Source: Paenibacillus_AB hodogayensis | GTDB taxonomy: Bacteria > Bacillota > Bacilli > Paenibacillales > NBRC-103111 | DNA: 64,000 nucleotides | Assembly: GCF_039536325.1 (NCBI RefSeq) | Contig: NZ_BAAAYO010000010.1 | Span: 434,001-498,000, forward strand | Reading direction: 5' to 3' | In this document: positions 34,201 to 41,712 of the stretch, piece by piece | Layout of the letters: each line of letters starts with the position of its first letter | Position numbering within the stretch: position 1 is the first letter of the stretch | Made by a program: the position numbers and the translations under genes | Notes under the pieces: generated by a model | Database searches by the model: none | Seen by the model: the letters and a program-made list of their open reading frames with translations, nothing else | Told to the model about the DNA's origin: nothing

Positions 34201-34936
34201 CGGTATTCGAGGACAGATGCAGAGCCGTTTGGCCGTCAACTGCCGTACCGGATGGGATGCTTGCCGCAACCGATGCCGTGTTCAAGTTCAGAATCGTCTG
34301 GGAAACTTGCGGCGTCCAGCTTTTGTCCGCCCCCTCTAGCTGGATTTTCAAATAACGGGTTCCCTGCGGCAGCGCAAAAGCTTCGTACACGTACATTTGC
34401 CAGCTGGACACCACAGGGCCGGACGTATACGCTTGGGCCGTAACGGGATGATAAGTGACGCCGTCCGAGGAAGCGAGAAACTGTAAATCTTTCACCTCCG
34501 TGCCTATCCAAAAATAGGCGGATACCGTAAACGAAGCCAGATCGTAGTCGGTCTTGTACGTAAAAGACCCTGTCGCCGTGCTGTTGCGAGTTAATCGTCT
34601 GGTATCGCCTCCGAAGTTTTGCGGGTTCGACGTGTCGATCACGATGTTGGAGCTGCGGGCGAACAAATATTGAAAATGGTCCAGATTATCGATCAACCCC
34701 GGCTCCGTGCCGTTCAACGCAAAAGCGGAGAGGGGAGAAACGCCGGACTCTTGCAGCGGTTCTTGACGATAAACCGTATGGGGAACTGTGTTATTCCCGG
34801 TATCGGAAGGGATGCTTGCCGTTGCCGGGACGATCCCTCCGAATGTATCCGCTTTCACTTCATTCGGAAAAGAAGGCAGCAGCAGCCCAATAATAAGCAT
34901 CCACACAAGCAATTGGACAATAGGTCTTGAATACAA
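31298..34936 (-). CDS. Secreted multidomain glycoside hydrolase, agarase (GH50)-like
   Basis: A 1212-residue exported enzyme. The TTG at 34936 is chosen because GGGAGG lies 8 bases before it and the protein then starts with a normal signal peptide (LVWMLIIGLLLP, cleavage near KADTFGG). Domains: galactose-binding-like sandwich (about 70-220), a chitobiase-like Ig segment (about 230-300), a TIM-barrel catalytic domain (about 330-790) and a CBM9-like domain (about 820-1010). Two C-terminal ~90-residue repeats carry SMNMWWG and LYEN...DTQ. The catalytic acid is probably the Glu in FMDNEIHFH and the nucleophile the Glu in MITEFNFGTTEQ, as in clan GH-A. The MKRIKGWGFNTVGAWS pattern points to GH50-type enzymes; the true substrate is open. 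Confidence 0.85.
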   Translation of the reverse strand: MYSRPIVQLLVWMLIIGLLLPSFPNEVKADTFGGIVPATASIPSDTGNNTVPHTVYRQEPLQESGVSPLSAFALNGTEPGLIDNLDHFQYLFARSSNIVIDTSNPQNFGGDTRRLTRNSTATGSFTYKTDYDLASFTVSAYFWIGTEVKDLQFLASSDGVTYHPVTAQAYTSGPVVSSWQMYVYEAFALPQGTRYLKIQLEGADKSWTPQVSQTILNLNTASVAASIPSGTAVDGQTALHLSSNTVGAQIYYKQNTDTAYRLYVGAIPITTQTVIDTYAQKEGRAPSFVKTLRYHSKADWQIDRYGQVIHAYFPTKVTDDTQLQQDALDDPAYYNSLAIPSNRDAYGGLQGSAQQYGLSGKGYFSIQQVGGRPVMVTPSGNVFFSLGVNAISTNETYTKTDGREKIFEWIPGKTGPFATAFRPGSTDFSSYIANRIRKFDTPYNEEAFVKEGMKRIKGWGFNTVGAWSGNYATGEAEPHVKMLPTSNMPWAQVDGLHYFDIFADNAAQNIDEAFARYLPTYRDDPALIGYFMDNEIHFHKIGTVIPKAKASKVASKRRFVDLLKERYNDNIGAFNSSWGTSYGGFGELYETALTVVTPQAQDDLYAFIRIYAEKLYGTIADAFRRYDPNHLFLGDRWLNQAAQNTRLRDLLSEVAGEYFDVISYNYYAKDLAVSQLQAIHEKSGNKPIMITEFNFGTTEQGLNSGVIKTETQEERQLRYRNYVELAASLGYIVGTHWFNYLDQPATGRWWEGLTGERYNTGLINVADRPYKGFLQGVKQSNDDIYRVLLGERAPFQHSFNEMVRPANRTTEIAYTLQPIAINGIRDDAYDSSRQIWLQMDDRITGTGGMFMKAGFSFAWDPSNLYVFAEVTDPTPMMNSFKNANVWKGDAIELFVGSEAPEQKEGLLVSDRQLIMSAANDGGYYWQWFNTSGQHAIDMAVRKHPAGDGYSLEAAIPWVALHTTAEEGRRLRFDFGFDDSEDGIVRKRQWLWNGLDGNASNRGNWGEATLIGGPPANPAPGVPGTPVLAHDNGHDNGIMDGNYTVSMNMWWGYNGSTYKLYENDTLIDTQLLTDLSPAAQTSATTIKNRKNGTYRYTAELTNAHGTTRSQTLTVQVTQAAPAKPVISHNNWAGDGSFNISMNMWWGTNGSQYRLYENGTLVDTQTLAALTPNAQTAVTAITGNPPGDYEYRAELINDAGSAFSDIVVVRVTRP

Positions 34937-35161
34937 AATAACATCCTCCCATATTATCGAATATAAGCAGCTTATCGTGTCGGTTAGCCTGCTCATTGAA
35001 GTCCTGTCACTTTTTTCGCGTCCATCCTCCTTTCGTATTTAAAATAGCAGAAGCCATCGCAAGCACCTATCTTCATTATTTGCGATCGGACTATTTTTCT
35101 CTTACGACCGTCCGTCTTTATTTGTGATTCCATCCATTTTTTGTGCGACATAACTATTAGG

Positions 35162-35191
35162 AAAGAAATAAAGCGCCCCCGTCGGAGGCGC
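35162..35191 (-). terminator. Rho-independent terminator after the FAD oxidoreductase gene
   Basis: On the minus strand GCGCCTCC gac GGGGGCGC is followed by TTTATTTCTTTC, about 50 bases after the stop of the oxidoreductase gene. The rest of 34997-35242 shows nothing further. Confidence 0.7.
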
Positions 35192-35242
35192 TCTCTGCCT
35201 TACAGCTGCTAATTGTCGGAATCGTCGCATGCGCGACGAATT

Positions 35243-37195
35243 TTACTTCTTCTTCAATCCTTCGACCAAATCGCGGATCATCATATACGAATCGCCGTTG
35301 TTCAGCTTCTGCTTGTCGGCGATCCCATCGACGGTCGCCTGCTTCAGCAAGCCTTTGCCGATCAGCTCCTGTACGGCTTCCGCAGCCGGAACGCCGGAGC
35401 CTGTCGTCTTGGCAATCGTCCACGCCGCCTGATCGAGCGTAAGCGGCTGCTTGGCCGGCTCGGTTATTCCCGCTACGACGCCGCTCGGATCGCCTGAGAG
35501 CTTATTGACGCGCTTCACGCCCTGCATCAGATTCAGCATCCGCTGCGGGTTCGAATCCGGCTTCGTATCGAAGCCGCTGTTGTCGTAGCCGCCGATGACA
35601 AGCCCCATGCTAACGACCGTCTGCAGTCCGGGGTACGCCTTCTGCTGCATGAACTCCTCCGGCTTCGCCTCGTAAGCGGCCAGTTCCATGCCCTGCTTGT
35701 TCAGCATGCTTTGCAGCTGGCCGATCTGCTCCTTCGACGCCGACAGCTGGCGGAAGGTGACGCCTTTGTCCATCGCCAGCTTGGCGGCGGCCCCGGCCGC
35801 TTCCGCCGTCGCCATGCCGACCGGAATGACCCGGGCGCTGCCGTGCGGAAGCGTATCGAAGCTGGCTGAGCGGCCGACGACGAGCAGGTTGTCGATCTTT
35901 TGCGGCACGATCGAGCGGAACGGCACCGCGTATTTGACCGGATGGCTCATGACCGCTCCATTGTCAGTGGGCGATGTGCGCTGAATGTCGACCGGGTATG
36001 AGCCGAAAGCGATACGGTCCCATTGGTCGCGGTTTTCCAGCACGTCGAGCATCGTCATCCGGTATTCGCCCTCCATATGGCGCGTCTCCCGGATATACAG
36101 CTCGGGCGCCGTGGCGTCCAGCTCCAGTCCTTCAAATTCCGAATACAGCTTTTTCATATGATCCATGACGTAAGGCAGTTCTTTTTTGCCGATTTCGAAC
36201 GCTTCCTCGCGCGATTTCGGATCGAGTCCGTCGATGCCGAATATTTGCAGCGCGTTGATCAGAATCGTATTGTCGTTCTGGCGTCCGATATTCAGCCCGC
36301 GCATCTTGACCCGCTCCTTGTTGTTCGGCGGGTATTTCTGCATTTCCCCGTAGCCCCATGCGCTGAGTTCGTTGGCGTCGGTGTTCGGGTCTCCGTCTTC
36401 TTTCAGCCGCTTCTGCACTTGCTTCCATACTTCCGGGGTGACGTTTTTCAGACGGAATACGAGTGTAACCGCCATACGCGACTTCTCGTCGCCGAGATCC
36501 GCGCGTCCGATCGTAAACGGTACACCTGCGGCGGCGGCAATATCGGCATCCTGAGTAGCGTCGATAACCGCCTTGGCGGCTATTTCCTGCTTCGTGCCGT
36601 CGGCGTTCGTTACGGTCACACCGACGATCGTCTGCAAGCCATTTGCCCCTGCGGCGAGCTTCGGTTCGATCGCTTTCGTCTTAAGCAGCAGGTCGATATT
36701 TTTCTCGTTCGCGACCATTTTGCGGAACGCATTGGCTGCCGTCACTACATCGAAGGAATCCCCCTCCACCTGCTTGTACCATTCCATAAAAAGTCCTTGA
36801 TTCAATATGTGCGTTTTACCGGGTATAATGCTGTTTTTCTCTCTGTCGTAATTGTGGTCCACACTATTGAGCCAGCCGAGCGTCATCAATCCGCCCAGGA
36901 TAGCCCGTTCGTGTCCGTCCACGAGCAGCGTCTTCAAGCCGTTGCGGGCAGCCGATACAGCGGCGGCTACTCCTTCCGGATCGGTGCCGACGACGATGAC
37001 GTCGTAAGCGTTTTTGGCCGCGGCAACGGACTGCACCGGTTCCAATTGTCCCGGGGCGGTCGATGCGCCTCCATCCTTCCGATCCCACAACAGCCCGATG
37101 GCGGTAGCGGCCGCGATCGCGATTGCTACTCCGATCAGCGTCAGCAAAACGACAACATTTTTGCGTGCGGTCCTGCGGTCTACGTGGCGAGCCAT
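35243..37195 (-). CDS. Membrane-anchored FAD-dependent oxidoreductase
   Basis: A 650-residue protein with one N-terminal membrane helix (about 14-38) that would place the enzyme outside the membrane. The FAD-binding Rossmann segment is DVIVVGTDPEGVAAAVSAARNG (cited in part, about 65-85). The family pattern KAVIDATQDADIAAAAG (about 205) and the second FAD contact LLVVGRSASFDTLPHGSARV (about 460) identify an FAD_oxidored family protein, often found with polysaccharide-degrading genes. The C-terminal ~70 residues (LTLDQAAWTIAKTTGSGVPA) resemble a surface-layer-homology-like repeat. The start is uncertain between 37195 and 37204; AGG is 9 bases from the former. The acceptor and substrate are unknown. 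Confidence 0.85.
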   Translation of the reverse strand: MARHVDRRTARKNVVVLLTLIGVAIAIAAATAIGLLWDRKDGGASTAPGQLEPVQSVAAAKNAYDVIVVGTDPEGVAAAVSAARNGLKTLLVDGHERAILGGLMTLGWLNSVDHNYDREKNSIIPGKTHILNQGLFMEWYKQVEGDSFDVVTAANAFRKMVANEKNIDLLLKTKAIEPKLAAGANGLQTIVGVTVTNADGTKQEIAAKAVIDATQDADIAAAAGVPFTIGRADLGDEKSRMAVTLVFRLKNVTPEVWKQVQKRLKEDGDPNTDANELSAWGYGEMQKYPPNNKERVKMRGLNIGRQNDNTILINALQIFGIDGLDPKSREEAFEIGKKELPYVMDHMKKLYSEFEGLELDATAPELYIRETRHMEGEYRMTMLDVLENRDQWDRIAFGSYPVDIQRTSPTDNGAVMSHPVKYAVPFRSIVPQKIDNLLVVGRSASFDTLPHGSARVIPVGMATAEAAGAAAKLAMDKGVTFRQLSASKEQIGQLQSMLNKQGMELAAYEAKPEEFMQQKAYPGLQTVVSMGLVIGGYDNSGFDTKPDSNPQRMLNLMQGVKRVNKLSGDPSGVVAGITEPAKQPLTLDQAAWTIAKTTGSGVPAAEAVQELIGKGLLKQATVDGIADKQKLNNGDSYMMIRDLVEGLKKK

Positions 37196-37204
37196 GAATC
37201 CCAT

Positions 37205-37535
37205 CCTATCTCATATTGTAAAATGACATTCAAAGTGTATCATAATCGGAACATTCGGGCAAAAAACGAGCGTTTCCGACGGAATCCGACCGGCGGAAAG
37301 AAAAAAGGACCGCCCCGCTCCCGCCATGCTACCGCTGCTGCGACAGGATGGGGGGAGTAGGACGGACCGGTGACGGTACTGGCGGGAATCGAGACTGCTG
37401 ACGCCGAAGCGAGTCGTGGCAGCAGCGTCTTCAACGTTTGATGGCGGCTCCGACTTATGGGGAGTCTACGATGATCGACGCACTGTCGCAATCGCAGGCT
37501 TGCGAGAATTCTCCAACGATCCTAGACGTTCCGGC
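37205..37535. other. Intergenic stretch without a recognisable gene
   Basis: 331 bases between the dioxygenase-HEAT gene and the oxidoreductase gene. A short minus-strand frame (37240-37491) has an Arg/Pro-rich composition and no ribosome site, so it is not called. No clear terminator is seen for the dioxygenase gene. Confidence 0.5.
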
Positions 37536-39074
37536 TTACGGGTAAAATGTGCTGGCCGGCGTTGTCGTCGGGCACCAGCGGGCCGGGCGGAGGAACGCAA
37601 GCAGGGCGTCCTTGGCCTTCGCCGTGCCAATGTAGAACAGCGCCTCAGCCGCGTGAGCGCGGACGTATCGGTTGTCGTCCTCGAGCGCCGCGACGAGACC
37701 CGGCACCGCCTCTTCGGCCGCGGCGCCCCATTTGCTAAGCGCCAGACCGGCCGTAAAGCGGACCTGGGCGTCGCTATCGCTCAAAGCCGCGGACAGCGCT
37801 TCGACGCCGGCGCGGGGCCGCGCTTCCTCGCGCCAGGCGCCGATCGAGCCGAGCGCGTCCACGGCCGCGCAGCGCAGCCGTTCGGACGGATTGCCGAGCA
37901 GACCGGCGAGCGCCTGCACGACCACGGCGGACGAAGCGGAGCCCTTCTGTTCGCCCAAGGCGAACACGGCGTGGAACACCGTCTCCTCGCGGCGGCTGTC
38001 CAGCGCGGCAAGCAGCCCGCGGAGCGCTGCATCGCCCGAAGCGGCCAGGCCGTGTGCCGCCAGCCGCGAGACCCGGACGTTCTCATGCTCCAGCGCGCGC
38101 AGCAGCGCCTCCAGACCGGCTTCGCCGGAGCGGGCCAAACCGTAGGCGGCATTGAGCGCTACCGGCTCAAAACCGTCGTCGAGCGCCCGCTCCAGCGCAT
38201 GGAGCACATCCGGCGAAGTCCCGGAGACGGCCAGTCTGTCGCTTGCCTTCACGCGGAGCCCGGCTTCGTCGGCGCCAAGCTCCCCGAGCAGCCGAGCCGT
38301 ATCCGTATCCGCGGCCCCCACATCGGGCGCCCAATCCTTTTCGCTGCCGCCCGTTCGGCCGCAGAGCCAGTTCCAGGTATCCTTCCACATCGCTTCATGC
38401 GGATAGACCGTCTCGCCAATGCCGTCCGGGGTCCGCCACGACGGCTCGCGGTTGTCCCAGGACGGGGCGGTCGGCGCTTGCGTGCGCATAAATTCGAACT
38501 TGAGCATGAACCGTTCCCTGCCGGCCACATTGGCTGTCGAGCGATGCCATATATCGTAATGGATCAGCGCAAACGTTCCCGCTCCCCCCGCCGCTGTCGC
38601 TTCCCCGGCGCTTTCCTCCGCAGCGAATGTGCGGGTTTCGTAGTTTTGGGTTCCCGGCATAACGCCGGTCGGTCCCAGCTCGAGCGGCGTATCCTGCGGA
38701 AAGTACATGATCATCGCCCACCACGGCCGGTGATTGCGCATCCGTTTGTAACCCCAATAGCTGTCCTTGTGCCAATTGCCCGGCTGCGGCGAGCTGTTGT
38801 AGTGACCGTGCCGGTGCGCATGCATCATGTAGCCTTCGCCGAGCACGCTCGTCAGCCCTCCGGCGACGACTGGATGATCGAACACCTTCTGCAGCTCCGG
38901 AATGCGCGGCAGCAAATTATTGCCCGGGTTCCCTTCCGTTCCGTACACTTCGCTGAGTCTGCCAAGCAGCTCCTCGTGAAACGATGCCGGAAAATCGGTT
39001 TTCAGCAGCAAGTATCCCTGCGTAATAAATTGTCTCATTTGCTCGTCTGTCAATAAGCGAATATCGTTGCCCAT
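37536..39074 (-). CDS. Phytanoyl-CoA dioxygenase domain fused to HEAT repeats
   Basis: A 512-residue cytoplasmic protein. Residues ~1-240 form an Fe(II)/2-oxoglutarate oxygenase of the PhyH type: iron ligands H102 and D104 in GNWHKDSYWG and H177 in HYDIWHRS, with a 2-oxoglutarate-binding Arg probably at 186 or 188 (AGRERFML). From about 285 to 500 there are roughly six HEAT-like helical repeats (ALNAAYGLARSGEAGLEALL, RLAAHGLAASGDAALRGLL, RCAAVDALGSIG, RFTAGLALSKWG, RAHAAEALFYIG). Such repeats bind proteins, so the oxygenase may act on a bound partner; this is inference. GGAGGGG precedes the ATG at 39074. An AraC gene lies 204 bases upstream on the same strand. Confidence 0.88.
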   Translation of the reverse strand: MGNDIRLLTDEQMRQFITQGYLLLKTDFPASFHEELLGRLSEVYGTEGNPGNNLLPRIPELQKVFDHPVVAGGLTSVLGEGYMMHAHRHGHYNSSPQPGNWHKDSYWGYKRMRNHRPWWAMIMYFPQDTPLELGPTGVMPGTQNYETRTFAAEESAGEATAAGGAGTFALIHYDIWHRSTANVAGRERFMLKFEFMRTQAPTAPSWDNREPSWRTPDGIGETVYPHEAMWKDTWNWLCGRTGGSEKDWAPDVGAADTDTARLLGELGADEAGLRVKASDRLAVSGTSPDVLHALERALDDGFEPVALNAAYGLARSGEAGLEALLRALEHENVRVSRLAAHGLAASGDAALRGLLAALDSRREETVFHAVFALGEQKGSASSAVVVQALAGLLGNPSERLRCAAVDALGSIGAWREEARPRAGVEALSAALSDSDAQVRFTAGLALSKWGAAAEEAVPGLVAALEDDNRYVRAHAAEALFYIGTAKAKDALLAFLRPARWCPTTTPASTFYP

Positions 39075-39278
39075 AGGAACGCCCCTCCACACTGCATTGG
39101 TTTTTACACCTTTACTATGCCGGAAGAAGAGCGCATTGAAAATGGAGGAAGCTCACCTTCATTTGCACAAAACGAACCTGTTTATCGCGAATTGGCGAGG
39201 GCCATCATCCCCGTCGTACTTTTAAAGCCAAGTCCTAGTCCTTGCTCTGCTGCCGCGCTTTTGAGCTTACCGTGCCGT

Positions 39279-40121
39279 TCAGCTCATCAGCTGCCGGTAT
39301 TCCGTCGGCGCAAAGCCGGTGTGCTTCTTGAATAGGCGGGAGAAATAGTACAGCTCCATGCCGATCGAGCGGGCTATGTCCGATACGGGCTGTCCGGTAG
39401 CGGTCAACAGCGACTGGGCCGTTTCTATTTTCAGCCGGTGGACGTATTGGATCGGCGACATGCCGATACGCTCGCGAAACTGGCGGATCAAGTAGTTGGG
39501 GTGAAAATGGACAAGATCGGCCAGCTGCTGCACCGTTATGTTCTCATGCAGATGGGCTTCGATATACTTCAGCAGCAGGTTGACGTTATGCATGGCGCGG
39601 TCTTCGTCTTCGTCTGCAGCGCGGAACGGCTGGCGGTCCGGCATCGCGCTTTCCAAAAACAAGCTGACGATTTCCAGCAATGTCGCCTTCTGCATCAGCA
39701 CCGCCGAGAAGTCGCGGCTCTCGTAATGACCGATCAGCCGCGTAAACAAGCCGCTCAGTTTCTCCTCGTCGGTCACGTCGATAAAGGCGGGAGTGCCGGC
39801 AATGCGGAAAAGATCCGTGTCGCCGATTTTGGCCGTAAAGTGACACCAGTACTTTCCGAAAGCGTTCTCATCAAGCGCGTAGTAAGACTGCTTGACGCCG
39901 GAAGGCATGACGAATAGCTGCCCTGGTTTGGGATAGTAAGTGACGCCGTCGATGACCAAGCATCCCGACCCTTCGCGGATATAATAAAACCGGTTGAAAT
40001 CCGGAATAAAATTCATTTGCCGCCATTTCATATTTACTTTCGTATAATTGGCCAACGACAGGTGAACCTGCACGTTTGCCAGCAAATGGCGCAGCCGCGA
40101 CAGCGATTTGCTCCGCTTCAT
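39279..40121 (-). CDS. AraC family transcriptional regulator
   Basis: A 280-residue regulator. The N-terminal part is a cupin-like sensing domain (FYYIREGSGCLVIDG, PGQLFVMPSGVKQSYY). The C-terminal ~100 residues are the AraC/XylS double helix-turn-helix (NITVQQLADLVHFHPNYLIR, VSDIARSIGMELYYFSRLFK, ending in FAPTEYRQL). Start at 40121 or 40127; GGAG is 9 bases from the former. It probably responds to a sugar and controls the adjacent dioxygenase-HEAT gene, and perhaps the oxidoreductase and glycoside hydrolase further downstream. Confidence 0.92.
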   Translation of the reverse strand: MKRSKSLSRLRHLLANVQVHLSLANYTKVNMKWRQMNFIPDFNRFYYIREGSGCLVIDGVTYYPKPGQLFVMPSGVKQSYYALDENAFGKYWCHFTAKIGDTDLFRIAGTPAFIDVTDEEKLSGLFTRLIGHYESRDFSAVLMQKATLLEIVSLFLESAMPDRQPFRAADEDEDRAMHNVNLLLKYIEAHLHENITVQQLADLVHFHPNYLIRQFRERIGMSPIQYVHRLKIETAQSLLTATGQPVSDIARSIGMELYYFSRLFKKHTGFAPTEYRQLMS

Positions 40122-40462
40122 CGTCATCGGCTCCGCACCGTCCCCGCCGTCTTCATAGCCCTACGCCCCTCTCGCTTGCGGAAGATCATCGTTCCCGCAT
40201 CTTACGCTTCAAGCTTACCACAATCGCCTGCCGTCGGCACCAGACGGCCGCTTATGGAAGTCTGCCGAAGGTGGAGCTTTACGGGCTTTCCCGGCAAGGA
40301 TGCACTAGCGACGAATTTCCGTCCATGTGCCCAACCATGCACAAAGACGCCAGCGTCCACCATTATGCTACGGGGACGAAGGCGTCGATCGGCAAACAAA
40401 ATGAACCGCGAGCGTGGCTCCGAAAATAGAATGACCTGGAAACGGTCCCGGTCCCCGCATGG
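40122..40462. other. Intergenic stretch, nothing recognised
   Basis: About 340 bases between a small gene and the AraC regulator. Several short frames occur on both strands, but none has a ribosome site or recognisable content, and I see no strong hairpin. Confidence 0.5.
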
Positions 40463-40639
40463 CTAAGGTCGCAAAGGCTTTCGTGTCGCATGCTTGACCG
40501 TAGCCTGTCCGAAAGCCCACTCCCGCGACGCTTCAACGGCGAACGAACCGGTCTGCATCCCGGCCGATTCGTGAACGTCGTTATGCAGCATCCGGTTGGC
40601 GGGCTCGAGCAGGATCATTTCTTTCTTGGAACGGCGCAT
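40463..40639 (-). CDS. Small hypothetical protein next to the assembly gap
   Basis: A 58-residue basic protein (MRRSKKEMILLEP...), not recognised. It is supported mainly by a good ribosome site, AAGGAG 8 bases before the ATG at 40639. There is no signal peptide or membrane segment. The promoter region lies towards the run of Ns at 40752-40786, so its upstream context is incomplete. It could be a small spore or regulatory protein, but nothing in the sequence proves that. Confidence 0.5.
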   Translation of the reverse strand: MRRSKKEMILLEPANRMLHNDVHESAGMQTGSFAVEASREWAFGQATVKHATRKPLRP

Positions 40640-40751
40640 AGAGAGGTCTCCTTGGAAAAGTACTGTATTACCAGTTTCTCCAAAGGAACGGTAAAACATA
40701 AGCCGGTTCGGCGTAAGGCAAAAAGCCCAAACGCCGGACGCTTCGAAGCGT

Positions 40752-40786
40752 NNNNNNNNNNNNNNNNNNNNNNNNNNNNNNNNNNN
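40752..40786. other. Assembly gap (35 Ns)
   Basis: A run of 35 unknown bases. It is immediately preceded by the perfect palindrome ACGCTTCGAAGCGT (with the last base at 40751), part of what looks like a hairpin with an A-rich left flank. The gap is in the non-coding region downstream of the FhuF-like gene. Confidence 0.95.
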
Positions 40787-40822
40787 TTGCTTAGCTTGTG
40801 CCGATTAAGGGCTGACATTGCA

Positions 40823-41608
40823 CTAGGTCGCAGCCGCAGCCGCCAGCCGGGCCTGCTTGCGGCGCTCCTCGCGCTCCGACTCTTTCAGGCGCGGACAAGT
40901 GAAGCAATAATAGCCGCCTTCGGTCTGGTAGTATTGGCAGCATACGTTTTTCATCCGCATCTGCTTGCAGGGGTCTTTCAAATCCTCGATCCAGCGGATT
41001 TTTACGTCGAATGGACTTTTGTTCCTGCCGAATACGTCGGCCGGCATACTTCTCAACAGCGCATAGTCGCCGGAGATATTCTCCTTCTCCCGCTCGCTTT
41101 GCGCCGCCAGCAGCCATTGCTCCGTGGAGTAATTGAAACGGGTCGGCAGCACGCCCCACATTTGGCCGGCATCGACATTCACCGAAGCGGCGACCGACTC
41201 GTAAAGGGGCCGGATCGTTTCCCCGTACAGACTTGCCAGCTTTTCGTACAGCCACGTCTCGCGAACGGCCGGGTCAGCCGGGGCGAACGTCCCGCCCGAC
41301 CGGGTTAGCTTGAATGCGACGCCGTATTTGTCGTCCTGGGCGTACAACTGCACTGTTATGTTGTCCAGGGAGCTGTCGAACGACTTCCCTAGACACGATA
41401 GACTGTACTGGAGAGCGAGACAGAAGCCCGCCAGTTGGGTGCAAAAGTAAGTGCCCGCGGCTACGGGAACGAGCGCCTTCATCAGCGGCGTATACGCCTG
41501 CAGCAGCTCATCCATCGCCTTCCGCTCCATAAGGCGGGAAGCTTCGACCGCATATACGATCCGTTCCTTATCCTGCAAGCCGACGTTGAACATGCGCAAA
41601 CCGTCCAA
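40823..41608 (-). CDS. FhuF-like ferric-siderophore reductase family protein
   Basis: A 261-residue protein with the FhuF-type iron-sulfur signature near its C-terminus: Cys-Cys, ten residues, Cys, two residues, Cys (VCCQYYQTEGGYYCFTCPR, about 228-246). This motif holds a [2Fe-2S] cluster, and such proteins reduce iron released from hydroxamate siderophores in the cytoplasm. A near-perfect Fur box and a strong promoter lie directly upstream, which supports a role in iron uptake. The TTG at 41608 is the likely start, with AAGGA about 12 bases upstream; an ATG at 41593 is an alternative. No siderophore transporter is adjacent. Confidence 0.85.
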   Translation of the reverse strand: MDGLRMFNVGLQDKERIVYAVEASRLMERKAMDELLQAYTPLMKALVPVAAGTYFCTQLAGFCLALQYSLSCLGKSFDSSLDNITVQLYAQDDKYGVAFKLTRSGGTFAPADPAVRETWLYEKLASLYGETIRPLYESVAASVNVDAGQMWGVLPTRFNYSTEQWLLAAQSEREKENISGDYALLRSMPADVFGRNKSPFDVKIRWIEDLKDPCKQMRMKNVCCQYYQTEGGYYCFTCPRLKESEREERRKQARLAAAAAT

Positions 41609-41641
41609 TCTGGGTCCACATCCTTTTTCTTCCGCTCATAA

Positions 41642-41684
41642 TGATAATCATTGTCATTATAACAGTGAAAAAAAGACCCGTCAA
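41642..41684 (-). promoter_or_regulatory. Fur-regulated promoter of the FhuF-like gene
   Basis: On the minus strand, TTGACG (41679-41684) and TATAAT (41656-41661) are separated by exactly 17 bases. TGATAATCATTGTCA (read on the plus strand, 41642-41656) matches the Bacillus Fur core TGATAATnATTATCA at 14 of 15 positions and covers the transcription start. Iron-loaded Fur would block this promoter. The -35 box overlaps the stop codon of dtd. Confidence 0.88.
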
Positions 41685-41712
41685 CGGCTCTCCAAAAGGA
41701 GCGTAACGGGTC
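41668..41712 (-). terminator. Rho-independent terminator of dtd
   Basis: GACCCGT ... ACGGGTC forms the outer stem, with inner pairs ACG/CGT and CTCC/GGAG, followed by seven T residues on the minus strand. The upstream arm lies within the last codons of dtd, and the stop codon is inside the hairpin. Confidence 0.8.

Noticed and set aside
37240..37491. 83-codon minus-strand frame between the dioxygenase and oxidoreductase genes
   Set aside because: Arg/Pro/Ser-rich with no ribosome site; likely chance.
40490..41308. 272-codon plus-strand frame through the N gap
   Set aside because: The frame exists only because Ns are read as open; the rest is antisense to the FhuF-like gene.
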